In this document: positions 6,919 through 15,836 of the stretch, one piece after another
How positions within the stretch are numbered: position 1 is the stretch's first letter
How the letters are laid out: the number at the start of each line of letters is the position of its first letter
Source: Parvibaculum sp040882025
GTDB taxonomy: Bacteria; Pseudomonadota; Alphaproteobacteria; Parvibaculales; Parvibaculaceae
Direction: 5' to 3'
Assembly (NCBI RefSeq): GCF_040882025.1
Contig: NZ_JBBECC010000072.1
Span: 1 to 33,569, forward strand
Length of the DNA stretch: 33,569 bases
Notes under the pieces: model-generated
The model's database searches: none
Told to the model about the DNA's origin: nothing
What the model saw: the letters and a program-made list of their open reading frames with translations, nothing else
Position numbers and translations under genes: made by a program

Positions 6919-7716
6919 ATGACAACAACAACCGAAATGCTTCCTCGCGCGCGCGACGTCGCCGAGGCGAGGCAGCATCTTTCCGATCACGGCCTTGCCA
7001 TCGTGGAGGATGTGCTCGACGCCGCGGGGCTTGCCCTTGTGCGCGACGCCCTGCAGCGCGGTATCGAGGCCGACAGGACAAGCGGCGTGCAGCTTCACGG
7101 CTTTTCCTTCGATCCCGACGCACTCAACACCCGCGTCTTCAATCTCATCGGCAAGGATCGGGTTTTTCGCGATCTCGTGCAGCACCCCGTCGCCGTCGAG
7201 CTCGTGCGGCACGTCATCGGCGAACCGTTCCTGCTGTCGAATTTCTCGGCGAATGTGACGGCGCCGGGTTCGGGCGCGATGGGCATGCATGCCGATCAGG
7301 GCTATATCCCCGCGCCCTGGCCGCCCTATCCCTTCGCGGTCAACATCGCCTGGGCGCTCGACGATTTCACGGTGGAGAACGGCGCGACACGCTTTGTCCC
7401 CGGTTCGCATCGCCGCGATCACGGCCCGGGGCGCGCGAGCGCGCGCGAGGAAACGGTCGCCATCACCTGCAAGGCCGGCTCGATCTTCGCGATGGACGGC
7501 CGTGTCTGGCACCAGACGGGCGCCAATGTCAGCGCCGGCGACAGGCGGGCCGGGCTTTTTGCCTATTACGTCCGCCCGTTCATCCGGCCGCAATGGAACT
7601 GGTACCTGACGCTCGCCCCGGAAATCGTGCGCGGCGCAAGCCCGCTCCTGCGCGAGATGCTGGGCTACGAAAAGAATCCGACCGGCGATCTGCGGTCGCT
7701 GCATCCCGACGCTTGA
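6919..7716 (+). CDS. phytanoyl-CoA dioxygenase (PhyH) family protein
   Basis: A 265-residue Fe(II)/2-oxoglutarate-dependent oxygenase. The iron facial triad is visible as MHADQGY (His124, Asp126) and VWHQTG (His198), and a conserved Arg near residue 209-210 would bind 2-oxoglutarate. The start at 6919 is preferred over an in-frame GTG-like extension to 6838 because GGGAG lies 7 nt upstream and the extension is Pro-rich and unlike the family. It is divergent from the ArsR operon. Family members hydroxylate CoA esters, quorum-sensing molecules or other small substrates; the substrate here is unknown. Confidence 0.88.
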   Translation: MTTTTEMLPRARDVAEARQHLSDHGLAIVEDVLDAAGLALVRDALQRGIEADRTSGVQLHGFSFDPDALNTRVFNLIGKDRVFRDLVQHPVAVELVRHVIGEPFLLSNFSANVTAPGSGAMGMHADQGYIPAPWPPYPFAVNIAWALDDFTVENGATRFVPGSHRRDHGPGRASAREETVAITCKAGSIFAMDGRVWHQTGANVSAGDRRAGLFAYYVRPFIRPQWNWYLTLAPEIVRGASPLLREMLGYEKNPTGDLRSLHPDA

Positions 7717-7824
7717 AGCGTGTTTTCTCAGCCCTGGCCGACGGCATCCGGCCAAGTTATCCCCGCCTTTCAGTTCTCGGCGAAAATGTCTCCCATCCAT
7801 GGAACGGAAAATGGAGGGACTTCG

Positions 7825-8466
7825 ATGCAGGACGATACAGGGAAGAGTGCGGACGGGACGGCGGTCGACTGGGACGCGGTGGAGGATGCCTGGCGCGATC
7901 CGGCGCGGAAGATCACCGAAATCGCGGCGGAGATCGGTGTCACGCGGCAACGGCTCGCCGCCGAAGCGCGCAAACGCGAATGGCCGCCGCGCCTGTCGAT
8001 GACGCCGCGCGGGCGGACGCGGTCCGCGAAGATTTCCGAAACGGCCGGCAAGATCGGCGGCGCGGTGCGCCGCGGCGCCATGGCGACGCGGCTGAAACGG
8101 CTGATCGAAAGCGAGATCGCCGATGTCGAGCGCAAGTACCGGAGCGGCGATGCGGCGATGCGCGAAGGCGCCGCCAAACGCCTCAACTCGCTGGTGCGCT
8201 CGCTCGACAAGCTGCGCGACATCGAAGCGTCGGCGAAGGGAATCGCCGCCGATGGACGCAGCGAAGCGGAAAAAATCAAGGCGCGGCGCGAGGAAGATAA
8301 GAGGATACTCGCTGGACTCAACGAACGATTTCGGAAGATTTTCGCGGCTCACGATGCCGCGCGCGCCAAGCGGGCGGCGGCGGCACTGGCGGCCGGATTG
8401 CCGCTTTGCGCGGAATGCGGCGATGCTGCCGCAACGGTGAAGCCGGAGGACATTGAGACGCAGTGA
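7825..8466 (+). CDS. orphan HTH protein with a small-terminase-like N-terminus
   Basis: I do not recognise this 213-residue protein as a named family. The start is chosen by a strong GGAGGG 6 nt upstream of ATG at 7825. Residues about 25-50 (DPARKITEIAAEIGVTRQRL) look like an HTH of the kind found at the start of phage small terminase subunits and homeodomain-like proteins. The middle is rich in Arg, Lys and Glu and probably forms long charged helices. The C-terminus has LPLCAECGD, a CxxC pair. No other phage genes surround it. A DNA-binding role is plausible but unproven. Confidence 0.6.
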   Translation: MQDDTGKSADGTAVDWDAVEDAWRDPARKITEIAAEIGVTRQRLAAEARKREWPPRLSMTPRGRTRSAKISETAGKIGGAVRRGAMATRLKRLIESEIADVERKYRSGDAAMREGAAKRLNSLVRSLDKLRDIEASAKGIAADGRSEAEKIKARREEDKRILAGLNERFRKIFAAHDAARAKRAAAALAAGLPLCAECGDAAATVKPEDIETQ

Positions 8467-8575
8467 GCGGGAGGGGGTGCGATGACGTGCTTCGGCGCCT
8501 CCGCCCCGAAATCTGTTCGCTCACGTTCACAAATTGTCGACATGGCCCTTCGCGTGGCTCAGGGCGTTCGAGGCT

Positions 8576-8600
8576 CGAAAAAGTCCACCGGACTTTTTCG
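8576..8600 (+). terminator. Rho-independent terminator, possibly bidirectional
   Basis: CGAAAAAGTCC (8576-8586) and GGACTTTTTCG (8590-8600) form a perfect 11-bp stem with loop ACC. The stem itself has an A-run on the 5' side and a T-run on the 3' side, so it could stop transcription from either direction. It lies 110 bp after the orphan HTH gene and insulates the MFS gene. Confidence 0.75.
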
Positions 8601-8686
8601 TTCACTAGCGTGAACCGCCTCTCACCCCCCAGGACGGGTGGGGTTTCCAGTCGAGGCCGCGGTTTCGGCACGGGTCGCGCCAGTGC

Positions 8687-8715
8687 TTTGCGGCGGGCGG
8701 GGCCCGCGCCTATAG
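8687..8715 (+). promoter_or_regulatory. candidate sigma-70 promoter of the second MFS gene
   Basis: TTTGCG at 8687-8692 and CTATAG at 8710-8715 are separated by 17 bp and lie downstream of the terminator at 8576-8600. The spacing is ideal but the -35 match is only moderate. Confidence 0.3.
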
Positions 8716-8777
8716 TGAGGCTACCGAACCAATTTCCATTCCTGTCGCGGCGCGTCGCCGCCGTTTCGAGGCCTCCG

Positions 8778-10031
8778 ATGACTGCACAAGACGCGCCCGC
8801 CGCCGGGACGCCGCGGAACGATCATGGCTGGTACATGGCCGGTCTCTGGGGCTATTTCCTTGCGGGCGGCATTCAGGGCGTGCTGTTTCCGTGGATCATC
8901 GCTTTCGTGCTCCATGAAAGTTCGGACCGGGTCGGCATCGCGCAGATGTTCTCGATGCTGCCGATGCTGATCCTCGGGCTTTTTGGTGGGGCGATGGCCG
9001 ACCGGGTGGAACTGCGCGCGCATCTGATGCGGCTGCAGTTCATCGCGATGGTGCCGCCGCTCCTGCTCGCAACGCTGATCTGGAACGGCATTCTTTTCTA
9101 CGAAATGATGATCCTCTATGCGCTGGCGCTGTCGACGCTGGGCGGCTACATCATGCCGGCGCGGGATTCGATGCTGTCGCGCGTCGCGATGACAAGCCTT
9201 GGCGGCAATATCCAGCGCGCGGTTGCGCTCGCCATGAGCGGGCAGTTTCTCGGCCAGGTCGGCGGCTACCTGCTCGGCAGCCCGGCCGAATATGTCGGCG
9301 CGGTGCCGCTCCTTGTCCTGCAGAGCCTGCTGCTCGGCTTTGCCGCCTTCACGACCTCGCGGCTGGCCACCTCGCCGCCCATCGTCCATGCCACGGCGCG
9401 GCCGGGCGCGCGGCGCAACCCCATTCGCGACGTGCGCGAGGGGCTCGAAGCCGTGTGGCGCGATCAGCGCATCCGGCCCGTGCTGCTGTTGATGTTCTTT
9501 TCGGGCATTCTCTTCATGGGCGTCTTCATGGTGCTGTTCCCGCTGCTGATCCGCGACGTCTATCACGGCAGTTCGCGCGAGATCGGCTTCGTCTTCATGT
9601 CGTTCTTCGGCGGCATCGGCATCTCGTCTTTCGTTCTGTCGCGGATGCGGCCGATCCGCCGGCAGGGGCGCGCGATCATGCTGGCCATGTGCACGGGTTC
9701 GGGCGTGATGGTGCTCATTCATTTCGAGCCGCCGATCCAGGGCGTGTTCCTGCTGGCGCATTTCTGGGGACTGGCGGCCGGCATCTCGATGAGCCAGTCG
9801 CGCGCCATCGTGCAGGAAAGCGCAACGCCGGCGCTGCGCGCGCGGATGCTCGCCGGGTTCAATCTCGGCACGATGGGCGGCGGGCCGATCGGCGCGGTGC
9901 TGATCGGCTATCTGATCGCTTGGATCGGACCGCTCGACGCGGTGCTGGTGCCGTGCGGGCTGATGGTGTTTCTGTGGGCGGCGATCTACTGGCTGACGCC
10001 GCTGTGGCGGGTCGAGGCGCCGCCGCGATAG
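8778..10031 (+). CDS. MFS transporter, paralogue of the one at 3471-4730
   Basis: A 417-residue inner-membrane protein with about twelve transmembrane helices. MPARDSMLSRV, FPLLIRDVY, SRAIVQESATPALRARMLAG and a C-terminal GPIGAVLIGYLIAWIGPLDAVLV segment match, block by block, the transporter at 3471. The start at 8778 gives a cytoplasmic N-tail (MTAQDAPAAGTPRNDHGWYM) directly before the first helix and a length equal to the paralogue. It is preceded by its own promoter candidate and terminator, so it is probably monocistronic. It converges on the crotonase gene. Substrate unknown. Confidence 0.87.
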   Translation: MTAQDAPAAGTPRNDHGWYMAGLWGYFLAGGIQGVLFPWIIAFVLHESSDRVGIAQMFSMLPMLILGLFGGAMADRVELRAHLMRLQFIAMVPPLLLATLIWNGILFYEMMILYALALSTLGGYIMPARDSMLSRVAMTSLGGNIQRAVALAMSGQFLGQVGGYLLGSPAEYVGAVPLLVLQSLLLGFAAFTTSRLATSPPIVHATARPGARRNPIRDVREGLEAVWRDQRIRPVLLLMFFSGILFMGVFMVLFPLLIRDVYHGSSREIGFVFMSFFGGIGISSFVLSRMRPIRRQGRAIMLAMCTGSGVMVLIHFEPPIQGVFLLAHFWGLAAGISMSQSRAIVQESATPALRARMLAGFNLGTMGGGPIGAVLIGYLIAWIGPLDAVLVPCGLMVFLWAAIYWLTPLWRVEAPPR

Positions 10032-10049
10032 GCGACGCCTCGCTGATGT

Positions 10050-10955
<906 letters not shown>

Positions 10956-11171
10956 GTCGCTTGCTCCCTGTCTGCGGCTTTATGCCGGATTTTCCATGTG
11001 GCGGGCGCTGCCGCTGCGTCAATCGCTCGCAGTCCGAAGCAAGTTGACGGAGTTGTCATATTGCTGTGTCTTTGCGGCAGCAAGGCCACAGATTTTCTGG
11101 CCCCAGATATAACAACGGGCGCGCATAAAAGCGACGACGCCCTTTCAAGTACCCCCGGGAGACGACCAGCG
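10956..11171. other. divergent intergenic region between crotonase and acyl-CoA synthetase
   Basis: This 216-bp stretch must contain the promoters of both flanking genes. A TTGACG hexamer is present at 11044-11049 but no good -10 hexamer lies 16-18 bp from it. I see no clear operator palindrome. GGGAGA shortly before 11172 is the SD of the synthetase. Confidence 0.4.
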
Positions 11172-12737
11172 ATGCATCCTAACGTCCACGCCGCCACCAC
11201 GCCCGACAAGCCCGCCTATATCATGGGCGCCACCGGCGAAACGGTGACCTTCAAAGAGCTCGACGAGCGTTCGAACCAGGTGGCGCATCTCCTGCGCGAT
11301 GCCGGCCTGAAGACGGGCGATGCCATCGCGATCTTCATGGAAAATAACGCGCGTTATTATGAAATCTGCTGGGGCGCGCAGCGGGCGGGGCTTTATTACA
11401 CCTGCGTTTCGTCGCGGCTGACGGCCGGCGAAGTCGCCTATATCGCCGCGGATTGCGGGGCGAAGATCTTTTTCACCTCCACAGGCGTCGCCGCCGTCGC
11501 CGAAGAACTCGTGCGCGACAACCACCTTCCCGGCGTGGCGCGCAAATATGTCGTGGGCGGTTCGCTTGCCGGCTATGAGGATTACGAGGCGGCGCGGGAC
11601 AAGTTTCCGAAAACGCCGATCGCCGACCAGACGGCCGGCACCGACATGCTTTATTCATCGGGCACGACGGGGCGGCCGAAAGGCGTCAAGCTGCCGCTGA
11701 CGGGCGCCGCCATCGACGAGCCGAACGCGCTGGTGGGACTCGCGGCATTGCTCTATGGCATCGACGACAAGACGGTCTACCTTTCGCCCGCGCCGCTTTA
11801 TCACGCGGCACCCCTGCGCTGGTCGATGACCGTGCAGCGGCTCGGCGGCACCGTTGTCGTGATGGAGCATTTCGACGCGGAAGAAAGCCTGAAGCTGATC
11901 GAGAAATACAAGGCCACGCACAGCCAGTGGGTGCCGACCATGTTCGTGCGCATGCTGAAAATGCCGGAAGAGGTGCGCAAGAAATACGACGTCTCGTCGA
12001 TGAAGGTGGCGATCCATGCCGCCGCGCCCTGCCCCGTCCCCGTCAAGGAACAGATGATCGAATGGTGGGGGCCGGTGATCTGCGAATATTACGCAGGGAG
12101 CGAAGGCAACGGCTTCACGGCGCTCAATTCCGAGGAATGGCTGGCGCATAAGGGCTCTGTCGGCAAGCCGCTGATGGGCAAGGTGCATATTTGCGACGAG
12201 GAAGGCAACGAATTGCCAGCCGGCGAAGCGGGGACAATCTATTTCGAGGCCGAAGACCCGAGCGCACCGCAGTTCCAGTATTACAACGATCCGAAAAAGA
12301 CGCAGGAAAGCCGGCATCCGAAGCACAAGCACTGGTCGACGCTGGGCGATATCGGCAAGGTCGATGCCGACGGCTATCTCTACCTGACGGACCGCAAGGC
12401 CTTCATGATCATTTCGGGCGGCGTCAACATCTATCCGCAGGAGGCCGAGAACATTCTCGTCATGCATCCGAAGGTCGCCGATGTGGCGGTGATCGGCGTG
12501 CCGAACGAGGATTTCGGCGAGGAGGTGAAGGCGATCGTGCAGCCGGCCAACTGGGCCGATGCGGGGCCGGCGCTCGAGGCCGAGCTGATGGAGTTCTGCA
12601 AACAACAGCTCTCGGCGATCAAATGCCCGCGCTCGATCGATTTCGAGGAAGAGCTGCCGCGCCATCCGACCGGCAAGCTCTACAAGCGCCTCATTCGCGA
12701 CCGCTACTGGGGCAATCGCGACAGCAAGATCGTCTGA
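11172..12737 (+). CDS. acyl-CoA synthetase (AMP-forming)
   Basis: A 521-residue ANL-superfamily ligase that adenylates a carboxylic acid and transfers it to CoA. The phosphate-binding loop YSSGTTGRPKGVK is at residues 161-173; YYAGSEGNG (A5), STLGDIGKVDADGYLYLTDR (A7-A8) and the A10 motif HPTGKLYKR with its catalytic Lys follow near the end. The long open frame upstream (from 10545) is spurious: family homology begins at 11172, where GGGAGA supplies an SD. Its divergent neighbour is a crotonase. The last residues are DSKIV, encoded by the same 18 nucleotides that end the SDR gene at 17348. A strong terminator follows. Confidence 0.92.
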   Translation: MHPNVHAATTPDKPAYIMGATGETVTFKELDERSNQVAHLLRDAGLKTGDAIAIFMENNARYYEICWGAQRAGLYYTCVSSRLTAGEVAYIAADCGAKIFFTSTGVAAVAEELVRDNHLPGVARKYVVGGSLAGYEDYEAARDKFPKTPIADQTAGTDMLYSSGTTGRPKGVKLPLTGAAIDEPNALVGLAALLYGIDDKTVYLSPAPLYHAAPLRWSMTVQRLGGTVVVMEHFDAEESLKLIEKYKATHSQWVPTMFVRMLKMPEEVRKKYDVSSMKVAIHAAAPCPVPVKEQMIEWWGPVICEYYAGSEGNGFTALNSEEWLAHKGSVGKPLMGKVHICDEEGNELPAGEAGTIYFEAEDPSAPQFQYYNDPKKTQESRHPKHKHWSTLGDIGKVDADGYLYLTDRKAFMIISGGVNIYPQEAENILVMHPKVADVAVIGVPNEDFGEEVKAIVQPANWADAGPALEAELMEFCKQQLSAIKCPRSIDFEEELPRHPTGKLYKRLIRDRYWGNRDSKIV

Positions 12738-12757
12738 GCGCATTCAGAAGAAGTGTG

Positions 12758-12785
12758 AATGGTCCGGCAATGCCGGACCATTTTG
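12758..12785 (+). terminator. Rho-independent terminator after the acyl-CoA synthetase
   Basis: AATGGTCCGGC (12758-12768) and GCCGGACCATT (12772-12782) form a perfect 11-bp stem with loop AAT, followed by TTTG. It starts 21 bp after the stop codon. Confidence 0.85.
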
Positions 12786-12918
12786 CGTTTTGCGGCCGTC
12801 GCTGCGTCGTTCCGCCTCATGCGAAAGTTTCGTGACTTTCCTGCCGCGGCCACGACCGTAAGGCTGTTGTAAGCGGACACCCGTTCCATGGGGCTTCAGT
12901 TTCCATGGAGTGTTGCGA

Positions 12919-13569
12919 ATGAAGAAGCAGAATCTGTTTGCCGCGCTTGCGGTGCCGGGACTCGTTCTTGCCTGGCTGTCGGCAGCCCAGGCAACGGTGC
13001 CGCAGGGCGGCGAGCTCAATTTCACCGTGCTGCGCAAAGGCGACGAGATCGGCACTCATCGGCTCGAATTCGAGCAGGCGGGCGACGAACTCAAGGTCGA
13101 AATTGAAACGGATGTCGCGGTGAAGATGCTCGGCATCGCCGTCTACCGTTTCGAACATGAAGGCCATGAAGTCTGGCGCGACGGAAGGCTGGTTTCGCTG
13201 AACTCGAAGACCAATGACGACGGCACGGCTCATCATCTCTCGGTCAGCCGCGACGCCGAGACGCTTGTCGTCGATGGCGATGGACGCCAGGGCCCGGAAG
13301 ACGGCGCGATCATTCCGGCGAGCCTATGGAACGAAGATCTGGTGAAACAGAGCGCGCTCCTCAACACGCTGGACGGGTCCAAGATGCCCGTCACCGTCAC
13401 CACCGTGGGCCCGGAGACGGTCGAAGTGGACGGCAAAAACCTTACCGCCACGCATTATTCGGTCAAAGGCCAGCTCAACCGGGAGCTCTGGTACGACGAA
13501 AGCGGCGTTCTGGTGCAGGTGAAGTTCGACGGGGCCGACGGGTCGGAGATCAGCTACGTGCTGCGCTAG
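12919..13569 (+). CDS. exported DUF6134 family protein
   Basis: A 216-residue protein with a signal peptide (MKKQNLFAALAVPGLVLAWL, cleavage about residue 24 after AQA). The mature part is beta-rich: LNFTVLRKGDEIGTHRLEFE, then YRFEHEGHEVWRDGRLVSLN and a terminal RELWYDESGVLVQVKFDG. This pattern is that of DUF6134, a periplasmic or outer-membrane-associated family of unknown function. ATG at 12919 is chosen because GGAG lies 8 nt upstream; a GTG at 12910 would add three residues. It lies 136 bp upstream of, and in line with, the four-gene thermostable-hemolysin operon, so it may share its function or transcript. Confidence 0.8.
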   Translation: MKKQNLFAALAVPGLVLAWLSAAQATVPQGGELNFTVLRKGDEIGTHRLEFEQAGDELKVEIETDVAVKMLGIAVYRFEHEGHEVWRDGRLVSLNSKTNDDGTAHHLSVSRDAETLVVDGDGRQGPEDGAIIPASLWNEDLVKQSALLNTLDGSKMPVTVTTVGPETVEVDGKNLTATHYSVKGQLNRELWYDESGVLVQVKFDGADGSEISYVLR

Positions 13570-13583
13570 ACCGCTCTCCCCAT

Positions 13584-13612
13584 GCCCGGCGCGGTGCCAC
13601 CCCGTGCCGGGC
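13584..13612 (+). terminator. strong GC hairpin without T-tract between DUF6134 and the operon
   Basis: GCCCGGCGCGG (13584-13594) pairs with CCGTGCCGGGC (13602-13612), 11 pairs including one G-T, loop of 7. What follows is C-rich rather than T-rich, so this is not a standard intrinsic terminator. It may attenuate readthrough from DUF6134 into the operon or stabilise the 3' end. Confidence 0.4.
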
Positions 13613-13705
13613 CCCCCGTCCATCAAAAGACGGTTCACCGACATCGCTCACCCGCGCCGAAACCCCGCGGACTTCGCCGTCCCGGTCCACGAGGTCCGAG
13701 AGTCC

Positions 13706-14353
13706 ATGCATATCCGTCCTGTATCCGCGTATCCCGGGGGTGTCCCCTTGAAGCTGACGTTGATCGATCGCGACGGCCCCGAAAGGCCCGCCGTGGAGGC
13801 GTTTCTGCGCGCCGGCTATGCGCGCGCCTATAACGCGACCCTCGATGCCTTCCCCGCCACGCTTTGCGCCGTGTTCGGCGCGGGCGGCGCGCCTCTCTCG
13901 GCCGCGGGGTTTCGCGAGGCCGGGGACGGCTTCTTCTCGGAGTCCTATCTCGACCGGCCGCTCGAAGCGGCGGCGAGCGCAGCGCTCGGCCGCGCCGTGA
14001 CGCGCCACGAATTCATGGAAGTCACGACACTGGTCAGCACTTCGCCCTTCGCGCTTTTCCCTCTCATGGCGGGGATGCTCGCATTGGGCCGCGACAGAGG
14101 GCTGCGTTGCGGTGTTTTCACCGCGACGGGCCAGCTTCGCGGCTTGTTCACGCGGCTCGGCATTCCCTTCGTCCCGGTGGCGCCCGCGCGACCGGAGCGG
14201 ATCGAACAGCCGGAGCGCTGGGGCCGCTACTATGCGATGGATCCATGGGTGTGCCTGATGCCAAACCCGGAGGCCGCGCCGTCGGCATTGTTTCCGCGCA
14301 GTTGCTCGTCCCCCGTTGCCTCTTACGCCGAGGAGCAGGACCATCATGGCTGA
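13706..14353 (+). CDS. thermostable hemolysin (PF12261) family protein, probable GNAT-like acyl transferase
   Basis: A 215-residue protein. Its central block resembles the thermostable-hemolysin family: VEAFLRAGYARAYNATLDAF (30-49), AAGFREAGDGFFSESYLDRP (66-85) and EVTTLVSTSPFALFPLMAGM (105-124), then GVFTATGQLRGLFTRLGIPF. The layout (a strand ending in an EVTTLVS motif, a helix, then a strand and a helix ending in RLGIP) also resembles LuxI-type acyl-homoserine-lactone synthases and GNAT transferases, so an acyl transfer role is more likely than haemolysis. There is no signal peptide. The start is ATG at 13706; a GTG at 13604 would add a low-complexity tail. It overlaps the next gene by 8 bp, and is the first gene of a four-gene operon. 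Confidence 0.75.
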   Translation: MHIRPVSAYPGGVPLKLTLIDRDGPERPAVEAFLRAGYARAYNATLDAFPATLCAVFGAGGAPLSAAGFREAGDGFFSESYLDRPLEAAASAALGRAVTRHEFMEVTTLVSTSPFALFPLMAGMLALGRDRGLRCGVFTATGQLRGLFTRLGIPFVPVAPARPERIEQPERWGRYYAMDPWVCLMPNPEAAPSALFPRSCSSPVASYAEEQDHHG

Positions 14354-15836
14354 CGTCATCCGGGCATTGGCCAAGGGCGCGCGAGACTGGCCGGACCGTA
14401 TCGCCTTCGAAGACGACGGGGGCGCGCTCACCTATGGCGAACTTGCAGGCCGCGTTTCAGCCATGCTGGCGACGCTCGGCACGGGCGAGGGCGCGATCGG
14501 CCTGCTGGCCGAGAACAGCCTCGACTGGGTCGTCGCCGATCTCGCCGCGACCGCATCCGGCCGGCGCTTCGTGCCGCTGCCGCCATTCTTCTCGAATGGG
14601 CAGCTCGCTCACGTGGCGGCGGACAGTCAGATCGAACTCATTCTCACCGACGGCGCACTCGAAGCGCGGGCGGCGGGCTTCGCGCCCGTGGCACGGGTGA
14701 CGCAGGCGAAAGCCGATCCGGCTTTGCTCGCGACCGCCCGCCCCGGAACGCGCGTCATCTACACCTCGGGATCGACCGGCCAGCCCAAGGGCGTCCGGCT
14801 CGGCGACCGCCAGCTCGATCATGTGGCGCATGGACTCGCTTCGGCGATCTCGGCGAGCGCGGCGGACCATTATCTTTCGGTTCTGCCCTTTCCGCTGCTG
14901 CTGGAAGAGCTTTGCGGCATTCATGTGCCGGTCCTGGTGGGCGGGCGTTCGACCATCCGGGCGCGCGTCATCGGCGAATGCTCAAGCGGCAATATCGATG
15001 CGATCCGGACCGCCTTCGAGGCGGTGGCGCCGAGCGTCAGCGTGCTGGTGCCGGAACTGCTGCGCGCCTGGGTGGGCGCATTGATGCTGTCGGGCAAGAC
15101 CGCACCTCAATCACTCCGCGTTGTTGCCGTCGGCGGCGCGCCGGTGCCGCCGCAGGTGCTGAAGGCGGCCGGAGAGCTCGGCATCCCCGCGCTCGAAGGC
15201 TACGGCCTTTCCGAATGCGGCTCCGTGGTCGCGGTGAACCGGCCGGGCACGGCCGGGCCGGGCACGGTGGGCCAGGTGCTCGACGGGCTCACCGTTTCGA
15301 TCGACGGCGGCGAAATCGTCGTCGAGGGCCCGAGCGTGATGAGCGGCTATGTCGGCCAGCCGGACCTCAAAGGGCCCTGGCGCACCGGCGATCTCGGCCA
15401 TTTCGACGCGAAGGGCCATCTCGTCATCGAGGGACGCAAGGATGCAATGCTGGTCACGAGTTTCGGCCGCAATGTGCAGCCGGAATGGATCGAGGCGCAG
15501 TTGCAGGGCGATCCACGCATCCTGCAGGCCACGCTGGGCGGCCACGGCCAGGCCTATCCAACCGTGCTGATCGTGCCCGGCGCCTTTGCCGGCGATTTCT
15601 TCGAGACGGCGCGGGCCGGCGAAGTGCTCGACGCGCTCCATGCGGTCTGCCGGGGGCTGCCCGACTACGCCCTGCCGCGTTCCTACATCACCACAAGCAA
15701 TGACGAAATGCAGGCGCTCGGCCTGCTCAGTCCCAATGGGCGCATACGCCGAAGGGCTGTCGAGGAATGGCTTTCCCTGCCCCCTGCCCGAACCCGAAGC
15801 AGAACGGCCCCCGTGCCGGAGGAGTCCCACCTATGA
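14346..15836 (+). CDS. ANL-superfamily acyl ligase of the hemolysin-family operon
   Basis: A 496-residue AMP-binding enzyme, expected to activate a carboxylic acid as acyl-adenylate. The P-loop VIYTSGSTGQPKGVRLG is at residues 137-153; GYGLSECGSVVAV (A5) and WRTGDLGHFDAKGHLVIEGR (A7-A8) follow. The A10 position, where a catalytic Lys is usual (GK), reads SPNGRIRR, so the Lys appears to be Arg; compare HPTGKLYKR in the ligase at 11172. The ATG overlaps the upstream stop by 8 bp and AGGA lies about 7 nt before it. The stop overlaps the next start (ATGA). The substrate and acceptor are unknown; the neighbours suggest the transferase, diiron enzyme and SDR act on the same product. Confidence 0.87.
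   Translation: MADVIRALAKGARDWPDRIAFEDDGGALTYGELAGRVSAMLATLGTGEGAIGLLAENSLDWVVADLAATASGRRFVPLPPFFSNGQLAHVAADSQIELILTDGALEARAAGFAPVARVTQAKADPALLATARPGTRVIYTSGSTGQPKGVRLGDRQLDHVAHGLASAISASAADHYLSVLPFPLLLEELCGIHVPVLVGGRSTIRARVIGECSSGNIDAIRTAFEAVAPSVSVLVPELLRAWVGALMLSGKTAPQSLRVVAVGGAPVPPQVLKAAGELGIPALEGYGLSECGSVVAVNRPGTAGPGTVGQVLDGLTVSIDGGEIVVEGPSVMSGYVGQPDLKGPWRTGDLGHFDAKGHLVIEGRKDAMLVTSFGRNVQPEWIEAQLQGDPRILQATLGGHGQAYPTVLIVPGAFAGDFFETARAGEVLDALHAVCRGLPDYALPRSYITTSNDEMQALGLLSPNGRIRRRAVEEWLSLPPARTRSRTAPVPEESHL

Larger units (their letters stand above)
8467..8777. other. 311-bp intergenic region with hairpins and a weak promoter
   Basis: No credible coding sequence is seen here, although one reading frame stays open from 8463 into the next gene; that extension is unlike any MFS N-terminus. 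The region holds a strong terminator (8576-8600), an adjacent small inverted repeat (GTTCAC-TAGC-GTGAAC, 8600-8615), a C/G-rich hairpin-like segment near 8623-8643 and a candidate promoter close to the downstream gene. A small RNA ending at the terminator is possible but I see no other support. Confidence 0.5.

Noticed and set aside
7735..7754. Small inverted repeat TGGCCG/CGGCCA after the PhyH gene
   Set aside because: Only 6 bp, 8-nt loop and no T-tract; too weak to call a terminator.
11044..11049. TTGACG hexamer as -35 of the acyl-CoA synthetase
   Set aside because: No acceptable -10 hexamer at 16-18 bp spacing.
13604..13705. GTG start at 13604 for the thermostable-hemolysin family gene
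   Set aside because: The added 34 residues are Pro/Arg-rich, lie within the hairpin region and have no SD; ATG at 13706 is preferred.
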